DNA of 64,000 nucleotides, from the NCBI RefSeq assembly GCF_017353185.1, contig NZ_JAFMYV010000011.1:124001-188000 (forward strand). Reading direction: 5' to 3'. Both the position numbers and the translations under genes were made by a program. The stretch's first letter is position 1; every line of letters begins with the position of its first letter. Under the pieces are notes generated by a model. That model searched no databases, was not told the DNA's origin, and saw only the letters and a list, made by a program, of their open reading frames with translations. The stretch is from Fibrella rubiginis (lineage in GTDB: Bacteria > Bacteroidota > Bacteroidia > Cytophagales > Spirosomataceae). This document shows, in pieces, positions 18,340 to 27,433 of the stretch.

Positions 18340-19194
18340 TTAGCCAGCGTACTTCTCCTGCATTGCCTTAATGAACGCAAAGCCCTTTTCAGCGATAGCC
18401 CAGGGGTCGTCGTATTCGCGCCAGACGTTGATGGAGTTGGCAAAGTCGACGTCATTTCTCGTAAAGGCTTCGATGGTCATCCAGCCGGAGTAGTTCAGTT
18501 CGGCCAGGGTGCGGAACGTGTCATCCCAGCGTACGTTACCGTCGCCGGGGGTGCCACGGTCGTTTTCGCTGATGTGCACGTGGGCCAGCACCGGCGCAAT
18601 GGTACGGATGGCGTCGGGGAAACGTTTTTCTTCGATGTTGGCGTGGTGCGTGTCGAACATAGCCCGGATGTTGGGATGATCGGCTTTTTGAACCAGACCC
18701 GCCAGTTGGTCCATCGTGTTGCAGAGGTAACACTCAAATCGGTTCAGGGCTTCTACGGCCAACACGATGCCCGCTTGTTTGGCGTAGTCACCCACGGCAT
18801 GAAGCACCTCGGCACTATGCGCGTACTCGTCGGGTTGGGGTTCACGCTTGCTGAACGTGGCAAAGGCCGAATGGGTGGGTCCGCAGATAACGGTGGCCCC
18901 CATCGCGTGTGCACGGTCGATGGTTCCTTTTAAAAAATCAACTGCCGCTGCCCGCACCGCTGCCGATTCACTTGCCGGATTGGCATCGGGACCAACTACT
19001 GTAACGCAGGTACTGCGCAGGTTAAGTTGCTGTAATTCAGCGCCAAATCGCGTATAAGCGGCTACGCTCTGATCATCAATAAAGCACTCGATTCCATCAT
19101 AGCCGATGGTTTTTAGTCGTTCGGCAATCGGCACCATTTTCTCCGAAATCGGTGCCGACCAGGCGAGTAAGTTGAATCCAATGGGGGAAGGCAT
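18340..19194 (-). CDS. Sugar phosphate isomerase/epimerase, hydroxypyruvate isomerase-like
   Basis: A 284-residue TIM-barrel protein paralogous in fold to its downstream neighbour. Key features are YDGIECFID near residue 34-42, MGATVICGPTHS, AVEALNRFECYLCNT (a Glu metal ligand), RAMFDTHHANIEE, HVHISENDRGTPGDG (His and Glu) and GWMTIEAFT. This arrangement of Glu, Asp, His and Glu ligands is typical of D-tagatose 3-epimerase / hydroxypyruvate isomerase-type enzymes. The TIPGDGN-like DRGTPGDGNVRWDD stretch recalls the D-psicose epimerase group. ATG at 19192-19194. Exact sugar unknown. Confidence 0.87.
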   Translation of the reverse strand: MPSPIGFNLLAWSAPISEKMVPIAERLKTIGYDGIECFIDDQSVAAYTRFGAELQQLNLRSTCVTVVGPDANPASESAAVRAAAVDFLKGTIDRAHAMGATVICGPTHSAFATFSKREPQPDEYAHSAEVLHAVGDYAKQAGIVLAVEALNRFECYLCNTMDQLAGLVQKADHPNIRAMFDTHHANIEEKRFPDAIRTIAPVLAHVHISENDRGTPGDGNVRWDDTFRTLAELNYSGWMTIEAFTRNDVDFANSINVWREYDDPWAIAEKGFAFIKAMQEKYAG

Positions 19195-19240
19195 GGGGGT
19201 TGAGGTGTTATGTAGTTGGCAGCGGGCAGCCTTTGTAGAG

Positions 19241-19409
19241 GTTGTTGTCGCTTGGCTCTAGCCGGGGGCGCCTAGCCGAGTGACCCATATCTGAGGGCCT
19301 CCGGCCTGCAGCTTGACGTTGAAAGGGCTTGCCTAGTTGTCTTAAGTTCAAGATACGGGCCGGAGGCCCTCAGATATACGTCACTCGGCTGGAGCCAAGC
19401 GACAACGAC
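19241..19409. repeat. Imperfect long inverted repeat between isomerase and cytochrome fusion genes
   Basis: Arms 19241-19306 and 19358-19409. They pair over about 50 bases; the left arm carries an extra block of about 14 bases (around 19260-19273) and two or three mismatches. The core GAGGGCCTCCGGCC is perfect. It lies 46 bases behind the stop of the 19455 gene. Confidence 0.8.
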
Positions 19410-19454
19410 TTCCACTGAGGAGTTGGGAAATTGGTTAAAAGCCTCCAAAGGGGG

Positions 19455-22400
19455 CTACTTCTCCATTGGATGTTCTTTCAGGAGTTGTGTAGGCGAGTAA
19501 AAATCTTTCTTGTGCTCTGTAGCGGCGCGGATGAGTTTCACTTTAGCGGGCGAAATGGGCGAGGCTTCGTTGCCAAATGAGTTGCGGACATAGGTCAGCA
19601 CGGCGGCTACCTCGGTATCATTCAGCAACCCACCAAAAGGAGTCATTGGCACCTGACCAGGGTAGGTTCGGCCCACCACGTCAATGGGGCCCATCAGGCC
19701 TTTCAAAGCGAGTTTGATTAGCCGGTCTTCGCTGCCCGTCACCCAGTTGGTGCCGGCCAACGGCGGAAACTGCGAGGCCGAAAGCCCTTTACCGTCGGTC
19801 TGATGACAAGTGGTGCAGTAACCTTCTTTGGCATAAATCTGGCTACCCTGATTAAACAAAGCCAGCGCCTCACCTTTCAGTTTCGTCTTCACCAGGTCGT
19901 CTTTTACCTTATTCACACCCACCCCGTTCAGGTGCGCCACGGCCGTTTCGTGGGTATGCACCATCCAGTCGTCCAGCGGCTTTTTGGCCGCTTCGGCGAG
20001 GATGGGCAATCCCTTTTCTTTGCCAATCCATGATGCCGCCACAATGGCCATCAGCCGCACCCGGCTATTATCGTCGCGGGCAGCCTGCATGAGCAAATCG
20101 GCCTGATCACGCAGTTGATGGCCCGTGTAGCGTACTACCTCCACAGCGGCAGCTCGGGCGTGGTAATCATTGGCTTTCAACAGTTTACGCAATAAATTCT
20201 GATCCACTTTATTCAATCCCCAGCTTACCCACAAGCCTTCCAGCAGATGATGTTCGTAGCGCGGATCGGCTTTGTTCAGTCCCGCCGTCCAGGTGGCTAG
20301 CTTGGCCAACACCTCATTGGCCGGGCGGCCCCGGAGTTCGCGGCGGGTGCGGTAGCGAGTGCGGTATTCGGGCAGTTTCAGGTTCTCGAAAAGCTCGTCA
20401 ATACTGGCACCGGCTACGTTAGCTGGCTTTACCAGCGGGCGCGACGGATAGGTAATCCGGTACACACGCCCGTGCGAATGGTCGCGCAGAGGGTCGCGGG
20501 CGTTGTGCTGCATGTGCCCAATCAGGATGTTGTGCCAGTCGATCAAATACAGCGAGCCGTCCGGGGCGAACTCCATATCGACGGGCCGGAAGTTGCGGTC
20601 TTCGCTCACAACCAGATCAGCGCGGTGTTTGCTCTTGTATCCCGTGCCATCATCCACCAGTGTATGTTCTTTCGTACCTAAAAAGCCGATGGTGTTGTTG
20701 ATCAGAAAATCGCCCTGTATCTCGTCGGGGAAGTGGCGGCTCGACACAAATTCGAGGCCCGACGTGGGGCGCACCATGTGGTCTTTCTCGATCAACTGCA
20801 CCGACTTATGCGTGAACTCGCCGTAGCGCGGCAGCACCGTGCCGGGCAGCATCCAGCGCACGTCGGGGCTGGATGTTTCGGCGAAAAACGGCTGTCCCCA
20901 ATCGTCAAACGCAATGCCCCAGGGGTTTGGGATAGATAGCTGGGCGGTGCGTTCCAGTTTGTGTAGTTGGGGGCTGTAGCGATAGAAACCGCCGTTTGTA
21001 GCCCGTACAGGCCCATATGGCGTTTCCACGTTGGTGTGCAAAAATACCCCCTCGCCGGTGTAGATGGCCCCGGATGGGTCGGCACAGAAGGCATGGCTAT
21101 TGTGGTGGGTGTCGTGGTCGTCGAAGCCGCTGAGCAGAATCACGCTCTTGTCGGCCCGGTCGTCGCCGTCCGTATCGGTAAACAATTTCAGGTTCGTTCC
21201 CTGCGAAATATACACGCCTTCGGGGGCCATTTCGAAACCCAGCGGCAGGTGCAAGCCCTGCGCAAAAATGGTTTGCTTGTCGGCCTTGCCATCATTATTG
21301 GTGTCTTCCAGAATCAGGATTTTATCGTTCGGCTTAGGGTCGCCGGGGCGGTAGTGCGGGTAGCTGGGCATCACCGCCACCCACAACCGACCTTTGTTGT
21401 CGAACGACATCTGCATGGGTTTGGCCAGATCAGGAAACGTTTCCTCCGAAGCAAACAGCTCAATTTTGTAGCCGGGAGCCATTTTCAGCTTGCCCAACGC
21501 ATCCTGCCCGGACAGGTAGGTAAGGCTGCCATTTTTCTCCGGGTTAAAATTGGTCTGCACAGGCGGCAGCGTCCGGGTGTGTTTATCAGCGGCGACCACA
21601 TCCATGGTTTTCCCCTGGTTGGCCATCCAGATTGCCGTATCACGCACAGCCGTCATCTCGCGCACTTTCTCAATTTCGGCGGGGTAATTGTCTGGCCCAA
21701 ACGGATTGTAGCGCCGTCCGTAGACGTGTACACCGTTGGGTACTTTGATGTCGTTATGCCACATCCAGTTTTTCTCGATAACGGCATCGTACACCAGTTT
21801 CCGGTTGGCTTCAGCAGGGGCTGTTTTCCGGCCAAAAATCTGGTCGGTTAAGAGTTTGCCGAATAGTTTATAGCCCGATTCATTCAACTGGCAACCGTCA
21901 ATTGTAAGCGGTTCAACATTATCGGCATACCATTTTTGTGATGGCGTGAATGCATCAACAAAGAGCAGATTATTGGCTAATGCCACATCACGCATGGCTT
22001 GGGTATAAAGAGCGATATTTTTGTTTTCGTTAATTCCATTTGGTAAGTCATATAGTTTTGACAAATCTTCAAACGCGATAGGCGACACCAGTACTAGTTT
22101 GGGCGCAGCGACTCCATTATATTTTTGTGCCAGCGTCCATTTAACAAAAGCGTCTAGTTCAGCTTTATAGTTTGCCAGTCCAGCCTGACCTTGAAATGAT
22201 TCATTATATCCAAAAAACGCAATAATTAAATCTGCTTTTAAATGAGTCAGCCATTGGTCGGGTGTATCGAAATGACCTTCGCTGTTGGAGTTGGTGGCGT
22301 ATTCCGTCTGAAATTTTTCGGCTCCGGGAAACGCCCAGGGTAGGTTTCGGTTGGCATTGGGACGAAAGCCGGGGGTGTCGCCGCCGTCGCACATGTTGCG

Positions 22401-22622
22401 AATGAAGAGCAAACTGTCTGGGTAACGCACCTGCATCTCGGTCTCGAAATGATCATAGTTCATCATTCGTGACCCCAGGTTGTTGCCCAGTAATACGATA
22501 TGTTCACCCTTTTTTATTGGTATAGTCGCCGTATCAGCTAATTGAAAAGCCGTAGCTGATATAAACAGGATTAGTGCTACAAAAAGGTAGCCGATTGGAT
22601 TACTTAATTTATAGCTGATCAT
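19455..22622 (-). CDS. SGNH hydrolase - PVC-type haem-binding - HEAT - cytochrome c fusion protein
   Basis: A 1055-residue exported protein with four parts. After an N-terminal membrane segment comes a SGNH/GDSL-like domain (about 40-270: GEHIVLLGNNLGSRM, FFGYNES), then a PVC-type six-bladed propeller (about 370-700: APGYKIELFASEETFPDLAKP, KGRLWVAVMPSYPHY), a HEAT-like helical stretch (about 740-900), and a C-terminal cytochrome c domain with the haem motif CTTCH (936-940) and downstream PMTPFGG methionine. Such proteins are thought to oxidise sugars or sugar-derived substrates in the periplasm and pass electrons to cytochrome c; the substrate is not known. It lies in the middle of the sugar locus. 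Confidence 0.86.
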   Translation of the reverse strand: MISYKLSNPIGYLFVALILFISATAFQLADTATIPIKKGEHIVLLGNNLGSRMMNYDHFETEMQVRYPDSLLFIRNMCDGGDTPGFRPNANRNLPWAFPGAEKFQTEYATNSNSEGHFDTPDQWLTHLKADLIIAFFGYNESFQGQAGLANYKAELDAFVKWTLAQKYNGVAAPKLVLVSPIAFEDLSKLYDLPNGINENKNIALYTQAMRDVALANNLLFVDAFTPSQKWYADNVEPLTIDGCQLNESGYKLFGKLLTDQIFGRKTAPAEANRKLVYDAVIEKNWMWHNDIKVPNGVHVYGRRYNPFGPDNYPAEIEKVREMTAVRDTAIWMANQGKTMDVVAADKHTRTLPPVQTNFNPEKNGSLTYLSGQDALGKLKMAPGYKIELFASEETFPDLAKPMQMSFDNKGRLWVAVMPSYPHYRPGDPKPNDKILILEDTNNDGKADKQTIFAQGLHLPLGFEMAPEGVYISQGTNLKLFTDTDGDDRADKSVILLSGFDDHDTHHNSHAFCADPSGAIYTGEGVFLHTNVETPYGPVRATNGGFYRYSPQLHKLERTAQLSIPNPWGIAFDDWGQPFFAETSSPDVRWMLPGTVLPRYGEFTHKSVQLIEKDHMVRPTSGLEFVSSRHFPDEIQGDFLINNTIGFLGTKEHTLVDDGTGYKSKHRADLVVSEDRNFRPVDMEFAPDGSLYLIDWHNILIGHMQHNARDPLRDHSHGRVYRITYPSRPLVKPANVAGASIDELFENLKLPEYRTRYRTRRELRGRPANEVLAKLATWTAGLNKADPRYEHHLLEGLWVSWGLNKVDQNLLRKLLKANDYHARAAAVEVVRYTGHQLRDQADLLMQAARDDNSRVRLMAIVAASWIGKEKGLPILAEAAKKPLDDWMVHTHETAVAHLNGVGVNKVKDDLVKTKLKGEALALFNQGSQIYAKEGYCTTCHQTDGKGLSASQFPPLAGTNWVTGSEDRLIKLALKGLMGPIDVVGRTYPGQVPMTPFGGLLNDTEVAAVLTYVRNSFGNEASPISPAKVKLIRAATEHKKDFYSPTQLLKEHPMEK

Positions 22623-22646
22623 GGCAAATAGTGCGTTTTATAATTT

Positions 22647-22719
22647 GCTGATGGACCGCTGATTTTTATGATTCTTATGATCTTTATTTTTGAATCATAA
22701 AAATCAGCGGTCCATCAGC
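22647..22719. repeat. Perfect 27-bp inverted repeat behind the ThuA gene
   Basis: Arms 22647-22673 and 22693-22719 are exact complements with a 19-base loop. The structure starts 14 bases behind the ThuA stop and ends about 25 bases before the start of the downstream fusion gene. Confidence 0.92.
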
Positions 22720-22732
22720 CTAAGCAAATCAC

Positions 22733-23599
22733 TCACTTCGGATGTCCATACGGCACATTGATGTCAATTTTCCCTTTCCAGGTTTTCGGAACAGGCATAC
22801 CCAATTCGGTATGGATCGCGTTGATGACCAGCCGCTGAAATGATTCCTGCCGGAAATCTTCGGGGTGACCCAGCGTGGTCAGAAACGTCTTGCCGCCCCA
22901 CTCGTTTTTCCAGGTCCAGGCTACGGGATTGTCAATGGCCGCTTTGTCGGGGTTCACCGATTTGCCCATCAGCAGCGGCACGGCCCCTTTGGCGGGGTAG
23001 TCGGGTAGCACACGGTAGAGCCACGAGGCCGCATGAAACGGCGCCACGCCCGTAAGGATGGGGTTTTTGGCTGCTTCTGGAATGACCGTCACGTCGGTGG
23101 TACTCATGTGGCCGTAGTGCGTGTGCTGCGCCTTACCCCCCCAACCCGGCGGGGCACCAAATGCAAACTCACCAAACGAATTCCAGCGAACGCGCGGGTC
23201 GCCAGCGGGGTAATTGAAGGCGTGGGTAGTGGTACGAAATCCCATCACCGGCTTCCCCGATTTCAGGTAAGCGTCGATGTAGTCCAATTGATCCTGAGGC
23301 AGTTGCCGCCAACGCAGAAAGAACACAGCCAGATCGGCGTCGCGTAGCGCTTCCAGACCGGGCAGGTCTTTTTCGCCATTATAATCGGGCACCGTTTTAA
23401 GCACCTTCGTGCGAATACCGTAGTTTTTCTCCAACTCGGCAGCAATCAGGGGCAGGGTTAGCTCACCACTGTATTCATGGTCGCCGGTGACGAACACCAC
23501 CAGTGGTTTTTTGGCCTGCGCTATCAGTGGTGTTGATAATTGGCTGGCTACCAATAAACCGGCTGCTACTTTAAGGAACGTTTGGCGGGATGTTTTCAT
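22733..23599 (-). CDS. ThuA domain-containing protein (trehalose-utilisation type)
   Basis: A 288-residue exported protein with a glutamine amidotransferase-like fold. The leader MKTSRQTFLKVAAGLLVASQ is followed by PLVVFVTGDHEYSG, DADLAVFFLRWRQLP, GKPVMGFRTTTHAF and FLTTLGHPEDF, which are the usual ThuA landmarks. ThuA proteins appear with Gfo/Idh and PVC-type proteins in sugar loci. ThuA of rhizobia takes part in trehalose catabolism via a 3-keto intermediate, though the chemistry of this exported branch is unproven. The neighbouring Gfo/Idh gene agrees with that theme. ATG at 23597-23599. Confidence 0.85.
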   Translation of the reverse strand: MKTSRQTFLKVAAGLLVASQLSTPLIAQAKKPLVVFVTGDHEYSGELTLPLIAAELEKNYGIRTKVLKTVPDYNGEKDLPGLEALRDADLAVFFLRWRQLPQDQLDYIDAYLKSGKPVMGFRTTTHAFNYPAGDPRVRWNSFGEFAFGAPPGWGGKAQHTHYGHMSTTDVTVIPEAAKNPILTGVAPFHAASWLYRVLPDYPAKGAVPLLMGKSVNPDKAAIDNPVAWTWKNEWGGKTFLTTLGHPEDFRQESFQRLVINAIHTELGMPVPKTWKGKIDINVPYGHPK

Positions 23600-23700
23600 A
23601 GAGATTGGTTTTTGGTTGGGGTGGCTCCTCGTCTGGAAACAAACTCCCCACCGCGGCGGCGGACCGTCCCACTAGCTACAAACGTAGCATATCCCCACTT

Positions 23701-24864
23701 TTACCCACCCATCGCTTCGGCACCGGTGTCCTGCCAGCTACGGGACCGGGCCGATTTCAGCACGGCTTCGCATACTTTTTGGGTTTCCAGCGCGTCGCGG
23801 AAGGTAGGGGCGCAGGGGGTACCGTCGTCCAGACTCTTCATAAAATCGGCCACCTGGTGCGTGAACGTGTGTTCGTAGCCAATGCTGGTGCCGGGAATCC
23901 ACCAGCGGTTCATGTAGGGTTGGTCACCGTCGGTCACCAGAATGGACCGCCACCCGCGCACCGTCGATTCGTCGGTATGGTCGAAATACTCCATTCGGTT
24001 CATGTCGTGCAAATCCCAGCGGATAGACGCGTGTTCACCGTTGATTTCAAAGGTGTATAGTGCCTTGTGCCCGCGGGCGTAACGCGTGGCTTCGAACAGG
24101 CCTAGGGAGCCATTTTCAAAATGGCAGTGAAACAGACAGGCATCGTCGATACCCACGGGCTGCACTTTACCGGTAAGCTGATGCATCCGCTCTTTCACAA
24201 ACGTTTCCGTCATGGCCGACACGTCGATGATGCTGCCATTGAGCCACATGGCCGTGTCGATGCAGTGAGCCAGCAGATCGCCCGTCACGCCCGAACCGGC
24301 CGCGTCGGCGTCGAGGCGCCAGAGGGCGGTGCCACCCTGGGGCAGGTCGGCGTTGATGGTCCAGTCCTGCAGGAAGTTGGCCCGGTAGTGAAAAATCTTG
24401 CCCAGCTTGCCCGAATCGACGATTTGCTTCGCCAGCGTTACCGCGGGCACACGGCGATAGTTATACCAGACGGTATTGGCCACGCCTGCTTTTTCCACCG
24501 CCTCGACCATGCGCATTCCCTCGGCTACAGTACGGGCCAGGGGCTTTTCGCACAAGATCATCTTGCCCGCTTCCGCCGCCGCGATGGCGATTTCGGCGTG
24601 GGTGTCGTTGGGCGTACAGATGTCGATGGCATCAACATCGTCGCGGGCAATGACCGCCCGCCAGTCGGTCTCGTAGGCGGCATAGCCCCATTGTTCGGCA
24701 AAGGCTTTTACGCTTGCCTCGTTGCGCGAACAGACCACCTGCAACACGGGTGTGTGCTGTTGTTCAGGGAAAAAGTGTGGCACCTGGTTATAGCCGTTGG
24801 AATGAATCCGGCCCATCAGGCCCGTGCCAATCATTCCGATGCGGATTGGTTTTTTTGTAGACAT
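23701..24864 (-). CDS. Gfo/Idh/MocA family NAD(P)-dependent oxidoreductase
   Basis: A 387-residue cytosolic dehydrogenase. The Rossmann dinucleotide motif is IGMIGTGLMGRIH (GTGLMG at 13-18), followed by DICTPNDTHAE and the family EKP motif in LCEKPLARTV (106-108). The C-terminal alpha/beta domain carries VTGDLLAHCIDTAMWLNG with the putative catalytic His. Members oxidise or epimerise sugars through keto intermediates. The gene is 12 bases downstream of the TIM-barrel gene at 24877, so the two are probably translated from one transcript and may act in sequence on one substrate. Confidence 0.9.
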   Translation of the reverse strand: MSTKKPIRIGMIGTGLMGRIHSNGYNQVPHFFPEQQHTPVLQVVCSRNEASVKAFAEQWGYAAYETDWRAVIARDDVDAIDICTPNDTHAEIAIAAAEAGKMILCEKPLARTVAEGMRMVEAVEKAGVANTVWYNYRRVPAVTLAKQIVDSGKLGKIFHYRANFLQDWTINADLPQGGTALWRLDADAAGSGVTGDLLAHCIDTAMWLNGSIIDVSAMTETFVKERMHQLTGKVQPVGIDDACLFHCHFENGSLGLFEATRYARGHKALYTFEINGEHASIRWDLHDMNRMEYFDHTDESTVRGWRSILVTDGDQPYMNRWWIPGTSIGYEHTFTHQVADFMKSLDDGTPCAPTFRDALETQKVCEAVLKSARSRSWQDTGAEAMGG

Positions 24865-24876
24865 AATAGTTAAGGG

Positions 24877-25908
24877 TCATTCTTTCCACCCATGCAACTC
24901 CCTGACCTTGAGCATCGTGGCCAGAATATCGTTCCAGGTTTGAGGGTTGGTCATCACGGCGTTGGGAAACATGCAGCCATCCCAGCAGATGTGTCGGAAC
25001 GCCTTGGTCAGTACACCGTTTTCGTCGCGGAGCCAGTAGCCTGCGTCGTGCGCCACGTCGAGTTTGCCGTTGGGGTCCAGCGCCTGACAGTGCCGCCCCG
25101 TTTTGTCGTGCGAACCCGAGCCGAAGACGGTCCCGTCGTTTTGGGCGACGTGAAAATCAATTGTCCAGGGGCGTAGGGCGGCGGTGAGGGTTTTGAGCGC
25201 GTCGGTCAGCACGGCGCGGTCCTGCCAGTCGTAGTTTTCGGGCAGAATCCGGTCCTGTTCGCGGTTGTAGCCCATCGTGTAGAGCAATGTGTGCGACATA
25301 TCGGCCTGGAAACCCATGTTCGGGCGGTCAACGGCTTCGAGGGTGTCGATCATGGTGCGCCAGCTTTGCATGCCACCCCAGCAGATTTCACCCTCGGCGG
25401 CTAGCTTTTCGCCGTACCCCGCCGCCACGTCGCAGGCTTCGCGGAAGGTCTGGGCAATGAGTTTAGTGTTACCTGCCGGATCGGCATCCCAGTCTTGCGG
25501 CGAGCTGGACGAATCGATCCTGACTACGCCGCTGGGACGTACCCCCAACTCGCGCAGCCGTTGCCCGAAGTGACAGGCTTTGCGTACCATCTCGACAAAC
25601 TGCGCCCGCTCTTCCTTAGTCCCCATTGCGGGGTTACCCCAGATCGGAGCCACCAGCGAACCAATTTCGAGGCCATACCCCGATACTTTGTCGGCCAACC
25701 GTTTAATGTCATCGTCCGACCCGTTGATACTGATATGCGGGTCCATCAACCCAATGTCGACACCGTCGAATTTGGCACCGTCCACCTCAGCGGCAGCGGT
25801 CATTTTCAGCATGTCGTCAAACGAGATAGGCGGCTCTGAATCAGGCCCTTTACCTACCAGACCGGGCCAAGTGGCGTTGTGGAGTTTAGGATAATTGTTA
25901 TCGTTCAT
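24877..25908 (-). CDS. Sugar phosphate isomerase/epimerase (TIM barrel)
   Basis: A 343-residue TIM-barrel isomerase-like protein. Visible metal-site candidates are AAEGEICWGG (Glu), MGFQADMSHTLL (Asp and His), TIDFHVAQNDG (His) and GRHCQALDPNG. The C-terminal half is longer than in the two smaller family members of the locus. It lies 12 bases upstream of the Gfo/Idh gene. The context (DUF1080, DUF4432, Gfo/Idh) suggests it works on oxidised sugars or glycosides, but no activity can be assigned. Confidence 0.85.
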   Translation of the reverse strand: MNDNNYPKLHNATWPGLVGKGPDSEPPISFDDMLKMTAAAEVDGAKFDGVDIGLMDPHISINGSDDDIKRLADKVSGYGLEIGSLVAPIWGNPAMGTKEERAQFVEMVRKACHFGQRLRELGVRPSGVVRIDSSSSPQDWDADPAGNTKLIAQTFREACDVAAGYGEKLAAEGEICWGGMQSWRTMIDTLEAVDRPNMGFQADMSHTLLYTMGYNREQDRILPENYDWQDRAVLTDALKTLTAALRPWTIDFHVAQNDGTVFGSGSHDKTGRHCQALDPNGKLDVAHDAGYWLRDENGVLTKAFRHICWDGCMFPNAVMTNPQTWNDILATMLKVRELHGWKE

Positions 25909-25928
25909 GAGGTTTAGACAGGATTTTT

Positions 25929-26070
25929 AGACAGGATTATTTTTTAGGACAGGATTATCAGGATTTCAGGATGAACAGGATTTTCTTCTTTGCTGTATAG
26001 CAAACAGTTGGAGTAAAAAATCCTGTCAATCCTGAAATCCTGATAATCCTGTCCTAAAAAAATCTTGTCT
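25929..26070. repeat. Long inverted repeat behind the cupin gene, made of ACAGGAT units
   Basis: Arms 25929-25980 and 26021-26070 pair almost completely over about 50 bases, with a few mismatches and a small indel in the A/T run. The core GGATTATCAGGATTTCAGGAT is also internally repetitive (ACAGGAT / TCAGGAT units). The right arm overlaps the TAG stop of the cupin gene (26069-26071). Confidence 0.9.
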
Positions 26071-27289
26071 ACATAATTAAATCTGGGTTATTGGGTCCGA
26101 AATGTTTGAGCATCACGATGGGGTCGGTGGTGGAGGGGTTGGTGATGACCACACCGTCCATGGCCGCTTTCTCGCTCACGAAAAACTCGTCGTTGGTGAG
26201 TTGACCGTAGCGGATCAGGGCGGGGGTTTCAATATCCCAAACGCCCATTTTGCCGTGGCCCTGCATCACGATCAGGCCGTAGGCGGCACTGTCTTTGATC
26301 GTTACGGTCTGCCCCGGCATCACTGTCAACTCTTTGGCGCTGAAGTCGTTGGAGAGATAGCACACCCAGTTTTCAATGTACCCGGCGGCTTCCATCCCGG
26401 CTTGGTCGCGCACCGGTTTGGGCACCATGTAGCGGTTAGCCATCATGTTGGGGTCTACGTTCAAGTCCCAGTCGATGGCCTCCATGAGCAGGTCAAAATC
26501 GCCGATACGGTCTTTGGGCGTACCGTTCCAGAGCAGTTCTTCGGGCACAATGGCCTCGTTCACCAGCGACTGGTACATGGCAAACACGTCCGACGCTTTT
26601 TGTGGCTCGTAGGTACACAGGCTGCCCGGCGCGTGGAGCAGGCCGGGGGGCACATCCCAGCCGGTGCCGGGTTCGAGGCGGTACGCCATCGAGTAGTTCG
26701 TGATCTTGTTGTCGCCCTTGGTGAAGTTCATCAGGCACTCGCGGATCTGCTCTTTGGTAGTACCGGGCGCGATGCCGATGAACGTGTAGGGGAAATCGCC
26801 GCCGTGGTTATTTAGTTGTGGCGGGAAATAATAGGCCTCTGGCTTGCCCAGTTGCCCGATGAGCGCGGCCTGCTCGTCGTTGTGGTGCAGGTGGTGCGGC
26901 AGCGGCCCCATATTGTCGAAAAACTTCGAGTACATGGGCCAGCTTTTGTGCTCATTCCAGAGCCGGTCGCCAATCAGGTCACCTTGTAGTTCGTCAACGG
27001 CATCCTTGAGCAAAAAAGGCGTTTCCTGTCCGTTTTCACCAAAAACGACCATGCTCAGACCTTCGTTCTCACCCGTCAGCGGCCCGTTTTTCGCGGGCGT
27101 CGTCGACGATAGCCAGCGTTCGTCGATACCGCCCCGGACACCGCCGAGCACATAATAATCATCCGGGTGGAGTTTAATGCGCCGACCGGGTACGCAAAAC
27201 GAACGCGGCACCCAGGTAGGGGCCAATCGGAGAATGCCGCGACCCTGTTCAAGGGCCTGCCGGGCAAGGGTTTGTGTTGTTGTTTCCAT
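26069..27289 (-). CDS. Cupin-fold protein, mannose-6-phosphate isomerase-like
   Basis: A 406-residue protein of two cupin-like halves. The first half carries LPHHLHHNDEQAAL, a metal-binding cluster reminiscent of the HPDD/E site of class I phosphomannose isomerase, and FIGIAPGTTKEQIRECL. The second half has VMPGQTVTIKDSAAYGLIVMQGHGK, a typical cupin strand pair. It is embedded in the sugar locus between a TIM-barrel isomerase and a DUF4432 protein, so a sugar-isomerising role is likely. I cannot tell the substrate. ATG at 27287-27289. Confidence 0.75.
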   Translation of the reverse strand: METTTQTLARQALEQGRGILRLAPTWVPRSFCVPGRRIKLHPDDYYVLGGVRGGIDERWLSSTTPAKNGPLTGENEGLSMVVFGENGQETPFLLKDAVDELQGDLIGDRLWNEHKSWPMYSKFFDNMGPLPHHLHHNDEQAALIGQLGKPEAYYFPPQLNNHGGDFPYTFIGIAPGTTKEQIRECLMNFTKGDNKITNYSMAYRLEPGTGWDVPPGLLHAPGSLCTYEPQKASDVFAMYQSLVNEAIVPEELLWNGTPKDRIGDFDLLMEAIDWDLNVDPNMMANRYMVPKPVRDQAGMEAAGYIENWVCYLSNDFSAKELTVMPGQTVTIKDSAAYGLIVMQGHGKMGVWDIETPALIRYGQLTNDEFFVSEKAAMDGVVITNPSTTDPIVMLKHFGPNNPDLIM

Positions 27290-27303
27290 AGTTGAAGGGT
27301 TTA

Positions 27304-27433
27304 CCCCACCCCCAGCCCCTACCCCTCAAATAGAGGGGAGGGGAGCCGCTCTAGAGCAGCTTCGCCGATATGCGTAGCTACGCTGAAGCGGCTCCCCTCC
27401 CCTGTTTTTCAGGGGTAGGGGCTGGGGGTGGGG
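27304..27433. repeat. C/G-run inverted repeat overlapping the DUF4432 gene end, with G-quadruplex motif
   Basis: Arms 27304-27350 and 27387-27433 pair over 47 bases with a mismatched patch in the middle. The outer arm is CCCCACCCCCAGCCCCTACCCC; its complement at 27412-27433 has four G-runs (4, 4, 5 and 4 G) separated by one or two bases, a strong G-quadruplex motif. The right arm encodes the final codons of the DUF4432 gene. Confidence 0.9.

Noticed and set aside
25921..26070. CRISPR-like array of ACAGGAT units
   Set aside because: The units are 7 bases, without spacers of fixed length; they form the two arms of a single hairpin.
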